DNA from: Thiotrichales bacterium
GTDB taxonomy: Bacteria; Pseudomonadota; Gammaproteobacteria; Francisellales; CACEW01
NCBI GenBank assembly: GCA_947476405.1
Contig: CANJQG010000056.1
Coordinates: 1-9,777 of the forward strand
DNA: 9,777 nt
Direction of reading: 5' to 3'
Shown: one piece after another, positions 1 through 5,039 of the stretch
How the letters are laid out: every line of letters starts with the position of its first letter
Numbering within the stretch: the stretch's first letter is position 1
Made by a program: the position numbers and the translations under genes
The notes under the pieces: generated by a model
What the model saw: only the letters and a program-made list of their open reading frames with translations
Told to the model about the DNA's origin: nothing
Databases searched by the model: none

Positions 1-810
1 AAGCAAAATATTGACGGCTTCCATGACGCCTTGATTCAAGATAATCTGAGACTGCGGCACCATCATCGCAATCGCAAGGGAGCCCATAATCATAGTCGAA
101 AGCAAAATCACCATGGCAATCATCATCGCACGTGGGTAGGTAATGCGTGCATCTTTAATATTGGCCATGTGCACCGCAGCTAATTCAATCCCGAGAAAGC
201 TGGTCATGACACCCGTCAACGAAAACCAATTATTCATTCCATGCCAGCTCGGCAACATATTGGGCCAAGTAAAGCTGATTTGCAAAGGCTTGCCCATGAC
301 TAACCAAATCACGGCAAGAATAATAATCAGTCCCATGGGGATCACCATGCCCACCAAAGTGCATACGCTGGCAAAACGAGCTGAAACATCAATTCCTCGC
401 AAATTAAGTAAGGTCAGCAGCCAGAATCCACCGACAATCACGCACATCAAAAAAATATTATTTGTCCCGAGTTTTGGTGCAATCAAATAGGCGACGGTTC
501 CCGCAATAAAGGCCAGCATGGTGGGAAACCAAACCAAAGTATTAACCCACTGCAACCAAATTGCTAAAAACGCTGTTTTTTCTCCAAAAGCGCGTTTGAC
601 CCATTGATATACACCACTTTTTTCGGGATAAGCCGCCGCCAAATCCGCAGAAATCAATGCGCCAGGAATCAAAAAGAACAAAGCCCCCAGAATAAAAAAG
701 AAAATCAGGCTGGGTCCAAAAAAAGCCGTAGAAGGCAGGTTTCGGATACTATCAATCGACCCTGTAATCAACATTACCAGGGCAAAGAGGGTAATTTTCT
801 TTGTAAACAT
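1..810 (-). CDS. APC-superfamily amino-acid permease/antiporter, N-terminal part (runs off left edge)
   Basis: The first 270 codons of an inner-membrane amino-acid transporter are present; the C-terminal part lies outside the window. The frame is open from an ATG at 808-810 to base 1. The protein starts MFTKKITLFALVMLITGSID and goes straight into a hydrophobic helix carrying the SIDSIRNLP segment, where APC-fold carriers have the unwound substrate-binding part of TM1. Several further hydrophobic segments follow, about seven in the visible part, with a conserved cytoplasmic stretch (AAYPEKSGVYQWVKRAFGEK) after TM2 and ANIKDARITYPRA after TM6, as in the GadC/YjeM-like antiporters. A good ribosome site (TAGGAG, 4 nt before ATG) and a promoter at 849-877 support the start. 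Family assignment is strong. The substrate (glutamate/GABA or another amino acid) cannot be read from the sequence; the assignment to the glutamate:GABA antiporter group is inference from resemblance. Confidence 0.88.
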   Translation of the reverse strand, partial: MFTKKITLFALVMLITGSIDSIRNLPSTAFFGPSLIFFFILGALFFLIPGALISADLAAAYPEKSGVYQWVKRAFGEKTAFLAIWLQWVNTLVWFPTMLAFIAGTVAYLIAPKLGTNNIFLMCVIVGGFWLLTLLNLRGIDVSARFASVCTLVGMVIPMGLIIILAVIWLVMGKPLQISFTWPNMLPSWHGMNNWFSLTGVMTSFLGIELAAVHMANIKDARITYPRAMMIAMVILLSTMIMGSLAIAMMVPQSQIILNQGVMEAVNILL

Positions 811-848
811 GTCGCTCCTACTTTTATAAAACAAAAACCAAGTGGACA

Positions 849-877
849 ATTATACAGAAATTTAAATATTTTTGAAA
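849..877 (-). promoter_or_regulatory. Probable sigma70 promoter of the amino-acid permease gene
   Basis: On the minus strand a perfect TATAAT (849-854) lies 17 nt downstream of TTTCAA (872-877). The -10 matches consensus fully and the -35 only 3 of 6, so the -10 carries the call. Transcription would start near 842, giving a leader of about 30 nt before the ATG at 810. The gap before it (878-953) shows no convincing terminator for the upstream gene. Confidence 0.6.
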
Positions 878-953
878 GATATATATTTCAGGTGTCCCAA
901 ATCGCGCAGAAGAGCTCCGTGTGGCAGAACTTATCTTTTTGACTAACGCTTAA

Positions 954-2075
954 TTACCAAGATGGCCCACCTGCGCCAAAAGCCGCAGGTACAGAAGCCG
1001 CAGTTCCAAATGCCATTGCTGTAGCAGCCACAGCAGAGGCTGTTACAGTAGGTAGTTCAATACTACTCATGCAATAGCCTGTTAGCGAAATTTGATAATG
1101 CAGAGCACTATTGCTAAGGCTTATATGTATTCCATCTGTGAACATTAAAGACAACCCAAAATCATTTATTTCCTTCAAAGAAATATTGGGAAATTTGGCC
1201 AAAAAGGCAGTCGATTTGCCCACTATTGACGTGAATCTTTCAGGGAGGGGCAATTCAATATCTGTAAAAAAAAGCATCTTGCAAAGCTTGGAAAACATAA
1301 ATAATGCTTTCTGACGAAAGTCTGTTTCTGAATCGGGCACATCAAAAGTTAATGCTGTTCTAGAAGTCGGAGTCAGTGAACCCACTGCAGTGTGAATAGC
1401 CTCTACGGATAATAAAGAATTAAGAATGGGGTTTGAATAGCTTGTGAGAGCGGGCATTGATGGGGATCTCGCTTCATTCTCACATCTTATCAGAAAGGTC
1501 TTTAGATCCTCCGTCAGCAAAGGCTTTCCATGCTTCGCTGCTCTACTGCCAATTGAGCCAATTGAGCCAATTCCACCATTCGTCCCAACCCAATAATTAA
1601 ACGCCTCTGTATTTCCCTCTTTCGCAAGGTTAAATGCAAAAGAATAGCCTTGTGCGGTGCTATATTCTTTAATAAGCTCTGCGAATAAGGGATTTTTTAA
1701 CTGATCTGGAGTAGTCGATTGACAAAATTTGGACGAAATTCGCTGAAGCGCATTGATTCGAGCCCATATAGAAAGGTCCTTATTATTAATGATAGCCATA
1801 TCGTTCGTCCAATCTTTTTTAAAGACGACACATAACCTCTCATGCTCGTCCATTTTGAAAAAGCACTGCTCCTCTATACTACAACCACCTTGGAGTATTA
1901 TGATTCTACCTGGAGATATTCCTCGTTTATCAAAAAATTCTGCAGTCAGCGAATTCGTTTTAGTGATAATCTCTATTAGTTCAGCTTTACTGTATCTCTG
2001 CATTTCCAAGCAAAGCTCGTAATCATTAGCCTCATGATATGGCAATACTTCCAGCAAACGGATCTCAATATTCAT
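954..2075 (-). CDS. Hypothetical protein, 373 aa, with GSI tandem repeat and Ala/Gly-rich C-terminal tail
   Basis: I do not recognise a family for this protein. The open frame extends to an ATG at 2114, but the start is placed at 2075 (MNIEIRLLEV) because AAGGAGAGG lies just upstream, and a strong promoter at 2117-2145 would begin transcription near 2110, downstream of the longer start. The protein looks soluble and mixed alpha/beta through residues 1-340, with Cys residues scattered and no obvious catalytic motif. Residues 167-177 hold a tandem GSI repeat encoded by 9-bp DNA repeats. The last 30 residues (343-373) are unusually rich in Ala, Gly, Thr and Ser and end in GGPSW. There is no signal peptide or clear membrane helix in the body; the tail could be weakly hydrophobic. 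Base composition looks more AT-rich than the znu-priA cluster. It is transcribed alone, divergently from the SPFH gene. It could be a lineage-specific or accessory (possibly secreted) protein, but nothing in the sequence proves that. Confidence 0.75.
   Translation of the reverse strand: MNIEIRLLEVLPYHEANDYELCLEMQRYSKAELIEIITKTNSLTAEFFDKRGISPGRIIILQGGCSIEEQCFFKMDEHERLCVVFKKDWTNDMAIINNKDLSIWARINALQRISSKFCQSTTPDQLKNPLFAELIKEYSTAQGYSFAFNLAKEGNTEAFNYWVGTNGGIGSIGSIGSRAAKHGKPLLTEDLKTFLIRCENEARSPSMPALTSYSNPILNSLLSVEAIHTAVGSLTPTSRTALTFDVPDSETDFRQKALFMFSKLCKMLFFTDIELPLPERFTSIVGKSTAFLAKFPNISLKEINDFGLSLMFTDGIHISLSNSALHYQISLTGYCMSSIELPTVTASAVAATAMAFGTAASVPAAFGAGGPSW
1551..1577. repeat. Short tandem repeat (9-bp unit) inside the hypothetical gene
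   Basis: The unit AATTGAGCC occurs twice without a gap (1551-1559 and 1560-1568), followed by a diverged third copy AATTCCACC. On the coding (minus) strand the units give consecutive Gly-Ser-Ile triplets, with a diverged Gly-Gly-Ile in front. The unit length keeps the frame, so copy-number change would lengthen or shorten a flexible Gly/Ser loop without breaking the protein. Confidence 0.75.
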
Positions 2076-2116
2076 GCTCCTCTCCTTAATTGTGATTTTT
2101 AATATTACCATCATTG

Positions 2117-2145
2117 ATTTTACATTAAATTATTATTTATTTCAA
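2117..2145 (-). promoter_or_regulatory. Probable sigma70 promoter of the hypothetical 373-aa gene
   Basis: On the minus strand TTGAAA (2140-2145, 5 of 6 to consensus) is separated by exactly 17 nt from TAAAAT (2117-2122, 5 of 6). The surroundings are very AT-rich. The predicted start of transcription near 2110 leaves about 34 nt before the ATG at 2075 and excludes the upstream in-frame ATG at 2114. This is the best-formed promoter in the window. Confidence 0.65.
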
Positions 2146-2254
2146 GTATTTTTTGGTGACCACTCAACTGGATGGCTACTCAGGTTTCCGTTGAATTTAA
2201 AAGATTTATTGGATTTGTTTATTTCAGCTTCCCTGTCAAATACTCAGAAAGATA

Positions 2255-2263
2255 TGATACAAT
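2255..2263 (+). promoter_or_regulatory. Probable extended -10 promoter of the SPFH gene
   Basis: TGATACAAT (2255-2263) fits the extended -10 pattern TGnTATAAT with one mismatch. An overlapping TATGAT (2253-2258) could act instead. No good -35 is present: TGTCAA at 2234-2239 is the nearest, at 18 nt spacing, which suits an extended -10 promoter. Transcription would begin near 2270, about 24 nt before the ATG at 2294. The AGGA at 2284-2287 is the ribosome site, 6 nt before the start. Confidence 0.5.
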
Positions 2264-2293
2264 GAAATCCTTTTTATATTTACAGGATAAAAA

Positions 2294-3202
2294 ATGTCAA
2301 CAATTGAACTTATTGTAATTGCTTTTGTCGTCGTTGTATTGTTTGCAATCGCAGCTAATTCTATTTTCACCATTCGGCAACAAACCGTTGGCGTGGTTGA
2401 ACGTCTAGGCAAATTTAAACGTTTGGCAGGGCCCGGGATTAACTTTAAAATTCCGCTTTTGGAACAAGTCGCCGGGCTGGTGAATCTACGTTTGCGTCAA
2501 TTAGATGTGATGGTTGAAACCAAAACAAATGATAATGTTTTTGTGAACTTAAATGTCAGCGTGCAATATGCGACTTTGCAGGATAAAGTCTATGAGGCTT
2601 ATTATAAATTAACAGATCATCAAGCCCAGATTAAATCTTTTGTGTTTGATGTGGTACGCGCCAAAGTGCCTAAAATTACCTTAGATGAAGTCTTTGAGAA
2701 AAAAGAAGAAATCGCGCAATCCGTTGAAGCTGAGCTGAAAGAAATCATGCAACAATTCGGTTATGCCATTTTGAAAGCCCTGGTAACCGATATTAATCCA
2801 GATGAAAAAGTCAAACAGGCGATGAACGAAATCAATGCCGCCACGCGTCTGCGCGTTGCAGCCACGCAAAAAGGAGAGGCCGAAAAAATCATCCGCATTA
2901 AACAAGCTGAAGGCGAAGCCGAAAGCATGCGCTTACAAGGGGAAGGCTTGGCGAATGCACGAAAAGCCATTATCGGCGGCATGGGCACTTCGGTCGATGA
3001 ATTCAAAAAAATCGCGCCTGAAGTGTCAGCAAAAGACATCATGACTTTAGTATTGATGTCCCAATATTGCGATACCTTGAAAGAAATCGGCGCCAAAAGC
3101 GGCACAAACAGTGTTTTCTTAGCATCCTCCCCCACCACCATTAGCGACCTGGAAACGCAGATTCGCAACGGATTGCTGAGCGCTAACGCGATCAGAAAAT
3201 AG
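2294..3202 (+). CDS. qmcA: SPFH/Band 7 (stomatin-like) membrane protein, QmcA type
   Basis: This 302-aa protein belongs to the SPFH (stomatin/prohibitin/flotillin/HflK) family, ring- or cage-forming inner-membrane scaffolds linked to membrane organisation and to proteases such as FtsH. Residues 4-22 form one N-terminal membrane anchor (IELIVIAFVVVVLFAIA). The Band 7 domain runs from about 25 to 190, with the typical VGVVERLGKFKRLAGPGINFK opening and a DVMVETKTNDNVFVNLNVSV core. A charged, Ala-rich coiled coil follows (about 170-225, including AATQKGEAEKIIRIKQAEGEAE), then a conserved C-terminal segment. The length matches QmcA (about 305 aa). In many bacteria the partner downstream is an NfeD-like protein; here it is an unrelated short membrane protein 8 bp away. 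The family is certain; QmcA rather than another stomatin paralogue is likely but not proven. Confidence 0.9.
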   Translation: MSTIELIVIAFVVVVLFAIAANSIFTIRQQTVGVVERLGKFKRLAGPGINFKIPLLEQVAGLVNLRLRQLDVMVETKTNDNVFVNLNVSVQYATLQDKVYEAYYKLTDHQAQIKSFVFDVVRAKVPKITLDEVFEKKEEIAQSVEAELKEIMQQFGYAILKALVTDINPDEKVKQAMNEINAATRLRVAATQKGEAEKIIRIKQAEGEAESMRLQGEGLANARKAIIGGMGTSVDEFKKIAPEVSAKDIMTLVLMSQYCDTLKEIGAKSGTNSVFLASSPTTISDLETQIRNGLLSANAIRK

Positions 3203-3210
3203 GATAAACC

Positions 3211-3483
3211 ATGGTTTTTATAGGCCACTTTCTGATTCTGCTGGTGTTTATGTTGGCCCTGTATCTGCTTGCGAACTATACCAGCTTGCGGACTGAGGCC
3301 AAAGAACTCGCAGCCCTTCAGGAAAGCCTCAAAACGCTGACTGACCCCAAGCAGCGCAGCTATTACACTGCGCTTTATAATGAAAATCGAGAAGCCTATA
3401 ATCAAAGAAAGCATTCTGTTTTCTCGATTGTATTGATTTTTTTCTTTAAACACTTAGATCAAGATTTCGTAGGCATCAGCTAG
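3211..3483 (+). CDS. Small membrane protein, 90 aa, co-transcribed with the SPFH gene
   Basis: I do not recognise a family. The ATG at 3211 follows the SPFH stop by 8 bp and has AGGAT 5 nt upstream, so the two genes almost certainly share a transcript. Residues 4-22 (IGHFLILLVFMLALYLLAN) form a clear transmembrane helix. Residues 26-67 are charged and probably helical (TEAKELAALQESLKTL, then a Tyr/Asn/Arg-rich part). A second, shorter hydrophobic stretch (about 69-79, VFSIVLIFFFK) sits near the end. It lacks the OB-fold and multi-helix layout of NfeD, the usual SPFH partner, and is too short for it. A role as an accessory or anchor for the SPFH assembly is inference from position only. The coding region contains a run of seven T near 3439, so the C-terminal dozen residues would be sensitive to indels. 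Confidence 0.7.
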   Translation: MVFIGHFLILLVFMLALYLLANYTSLRTEAKELAALQESLKTLTDPKQRSYYTALYNENREAYNQRKHSVFSIVLIFFFKHLDQDFVGIS

Positions 3484-3502
3484 ACTTGCAAAATCTAAAA
3501 GC

Positions 3503-3518
3503 TTGGAGTGTACTCCAA
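3503..3518. repeat. Perfect 7-bp inverted repeat (operator-like dyad)
   Basis: TTGGAGT and ACTCCAA are separated only by GT, making a near-palindrome about 20 bp after the small membrane protein stop. The shape resembles operators of MerR-family regulators (dyads of CTTGGAGT/ACTCCAAG type), but no regulator gene and no good -35/-10 pair flank it. As an RNA hairpin its 2-nt loop would open to about 4-5 nt, leaving roughly 6 bp of stem and no following T-run. Function unknown. Confidence 0.6.
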
Positions 3519-3690
3519 ATGAATGAAGCCTTGACCGCTACTTTACCGGCGTATTTAATCAAAGATAATGTTTTGGTCCGAACGGGGCATAGCTTACCTT
3601 TGTATGTGTTTGGATTTCTTTATTAAACCGGGGGTGAATAAAAGTGCGATCAGCTCATACGATTAAACCAGATACAGAAGATTTATCAAA

Positions 3691-3716
3691 TCAATATGCC
3701 TAGACAAGGCATTTGA
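3691..3716. repeat. Inverted repeat, 10 bp with one bulged base
   Basis: ATGCCT (3696-3701) pairs perfectly with AGGCAT (3707-3712) around a 5-nt loop AGACA. The stem continues outward with TCAA (3691-3694) against TTGA (3713-3716), past a single unpaired T at 3695. It lies 12 bp before a second, longer hairpin, a pair arrangement typical of intergenic palindromic repeat elements. Confidence 0.55.
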
Positions 3717-3728
3717 GAGGCGAGGGTC

Positions 3729-3759
3729 GGCGCAATATATTGAGCATATATTGTTCGCC
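3729..3759. repeat. Inverted repeat, 12 bp with two bulged bases
   Basis: CAATATAT (3733-3740) and ATATATTG (3746-3753) are perfect 8-bp arms around the 5-nt loop TGAGC. The stem extends outward with GGCG (3729-3732) against CGCC (3756-3759), past an unpaired TT at 3754-3755. A GC-rich base with an AT-rich arm suggests a stable RNA hairpin or a cruciform. It could help end the converging transcripts, but there is no U-tract on either strand. Confidence 0.6.
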
Positions 3760-3877
3760 TGGAGTTGCAGGTGAATTTATCAGGACAAAATGGCGTGGAC
3801 TATATCGCACACTGCCTAAAGCCTCTCGGAAGCGGAACCTGTGAAACCACCGCACTGTTAAGCTATCTGAGCTGTGT

Positions 3878-4423
3878 TTAAATCAACACCAACGCATGCT
3901 CGCCACACGCATCCACAATCTCCAGCCCCTCTGTCTTGCCATGCAGATGCTGATACATGAACTTCTTTTTCAGCTTGCCTAAATAATGCAGGCGGGCGAC
4001 AATTTCCTGGCCGAGATAACAGCCTTTTTTGAAATCGACTACACCCAATTCAACCAGACCCAATTCCTGGGGCAAAAAACGCCCTACTGTGTCAGGATGT
4101 AGCCTCGCAATACCGGATTGAATCTCTGCAATACGCGTGGCCTCATCCATTTTTTCACCTGTCAAAACCAAGTCTAATGTGACTTTGGAAAATCGCGCAT
4201 AGGGCTGCAAGTGTTTGAAGGCATGTTCAGCCACATCATCTGGCGTGTGCAGTTTAATCACATCACCTTGCATTGAAATCGCATACAACGCCTCAACACG
4301 GCCCTTTAGATTGCAATGCGCAGCACGAAGAGAATGCGTTTCAGAAAGAAGATTCAGATCACAGGTCAATTGACCTTGGAGGAATTTTCGCGCATCGGGC
4401 CCGCTGATTGAAATCACAGCCAT
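3878..4423 (-). CDS. ygfZ: YgfZ/GcvT-like folate-binding protein, unusually short (181 aa)
   Basis: YgfZ-family proteins bind tetrahydrofolate and help maintain certain Fe-S enzymes. The family hallmark KGCYLGQE is at residues 133-140 with the key Cys at 135, preceded by RFLPQELGL and followed by IVARLHYLGKLKKK. The N-terminal ISGPDARKFLQGQLTCDL and the ARFSKV segment also match. E. coli YgfZ is about 326 aa. Compared with it, this protein starts some 30 residues late, lacks roughly 60 residues in the middle (between SKVTLDL and IQSGIARLH), and ends about 50 residues early, soon after the hallmark. Either it is a compact variant or it is decaying; the frame itself is intact. The ATG overlaps the kdpC stop as TAATG, which indicates translational coupling. 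The 3' end abuts the repeat-rich gap, so its tail may have been lost by rearrangement. Confidence 0.85.
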   Translation of the reverse strand: MAVISISGPDARKFLQGQLTCDLNLLSETHSLRAAHCNLKGRVEALYAISMQGDVIKLHTPDDVAEHAFKHLQPYARFSKVTLDLVLTGEKMDEATRIAEIQSGIARLHPDTVGRFLPQELGLVELGVVDFKKGCYLGQEIVARLHYLGKLKKKFMYQHLHGKTEGLEIVDACGEHALVLI

Positions 4424-5010
4424 TAAGATGCAACCTGATCTAAAGCCTGATTCAAGAGAATCACATTAACAACAGGCTCACCCAATAGACCCCATTGGCG
4501 TGCCTGAGTATTTTGAACAATCAAGTGTTCAACGATTTGTCTATCGAGATGCCGTGCCTGCGCAACCCGAACGGCTTGATATTCAGCGGCTGCAACCGAA
4601 ATATCAGGGTCCAAGCCACTTCCTGATTCAGTCACCAAATCAATAGGAATAGGGGCGGTTTGAGTCGGGTTTGCTTTTTCTAAAAGCGTGATTTGAGTTT
4701 GAATATTTTTTAATAATTGGGGATTGGTGGGACCTAAATTAGAGCCCCCTGACTGGAGTGGATTATCCTGACTCGCGGAGGGTCGAGTCCAAAAATCACC
4801 GAGTGCTGTAAAATGCTGCCCAATCAGCGCGGAGCCGGTCGTCTGCCCCTGAGCATTATAAATCAAGCTTCCCATCGTTTTTTCAGGAAAGACTGCCTTG
4901 CCCACCAAAGTCATCAATAAGGGATACACTAAGCCAACTAACGCCATCATCATCACTAAAATAATCACCGAACGAAGGATTTCAGAGAAAAATTTTCCAT
5001 TTGCGAACAT
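4423..5010 (-). CDS. kdpC: Potassium-transporting ATPase subunit KdpC
   Basis: KdpC is the single-span subunit of the KdpFABC high-affinity K+ pump, where it works beside the KdpA channel and the KdpB P-type ATPase. The 195-aa length matches the family (about 190). One transmembrane helix covers residues 13-34. Family signatures are all present: GSALIGQHF (59-67), FWTRPSA (73-79), SGGSNLGPTNP (87-97), DLVTESGSGLDPDIS (124-138) and GEPVVNVILLNQALD (177-191). The ATG at 5010 has AGGGGCG a few bases upstream. It follows priA by 29 bp and its stop overlaps the ygfZ-like start (TAATG). Neither kdpA nor kdpB, nor the kdpDE sensor pair, is adjacent; normally kdpC comes directly after kdpB. Alone it cannot pump K+, so either the other subunits are elsewhere in the genome or this is a relic with a changed role. 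Confidence 0.93.
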   Translation of the reverse strand: MFANGKFFSEILRSVIILVMMMALVGLVYPLLMTLVGKAVFPEKTMGSLIYNAQGQTTGSALIGQHFTALGDFWTRPSASQDNPLQSGGSNLGPTNPQLLKNIQTQITLLEKANPTQTAPIPIDLVTESGSGLDPDISVAAAEYQAVRVAQARHLDRQIVEHLIVQNTQARQWGLLGEPVVNVILLNQALDQVAS

Positions 5011-5039
5011 GTGCGCCCCTTTTTCTAGATAATGCGATT

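Larger units (their letters stand above)
3484..3877. other. Gene-poor gap of about 390 bp between convergent genes, rich in inverted repeats
   Basis: The gap lies between the end of the small membrane protein gene (plus) and the end of the ygfZ-like gene (minus). No convincing gene was found. It holds three inverted repeats (3503-3518, 3691-3716, 3729-3759) and several short open frames that look mildly coding, notably 3519-3626 (35 codons, plus) and 3771-3881 (36 codons, plus, GTG start preceded by GGAG, overlapping the ygfZ stop). None resembles a protein I know. The two adjacent imperfect hairpins look like an intergenic palindromic repeat of the REP/BIME sort. Alternatively the stretch is a decayed gene or insertion. 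No hairpin is followed by a T-run, so no intrinsic terminator is visible, although two convergent transcripts should end here. Confidence 0.55.

Noticed and set aside
604..942. 112-codon open frame on the plus strand
   Set aside because: Antisense to the start of the permease gene and its promoter; Lys/Gln-rich translation with no family resemblance.
2076..2114. Longer start for the hypothetical protein (ATG at 2114)
   Set aside because: It falls next to the -10 element of the promoter at 2117-2145, upstream of the likely transcription start, while the ATG at 2075 has a strong ribosome site.
2761..3453. 230-codon open frame on the minus strand
   Set aside because: It lies antisense across the SPFH gene and the small membrane protein gene, which both have ribosome sites and family or compositional support; its translation resembles no protein and is rich in Ser/Arg/Phe as expected for an antisense shadow.
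3519..3626. 35-codon open frame starting just after the dyad
   Set aside because: The ATG has no ribosome site and the peptide matches nothing known; the frame is open further upstream too, so it may be chance or a remnant. Kept only as a remark on the gap.
3484..3760. Intrinsic terminators in the convergent gap
   Set aside because: Three hairpins exist but none is followed by a run of T on either strand, so I list them as inverted repeats instead.
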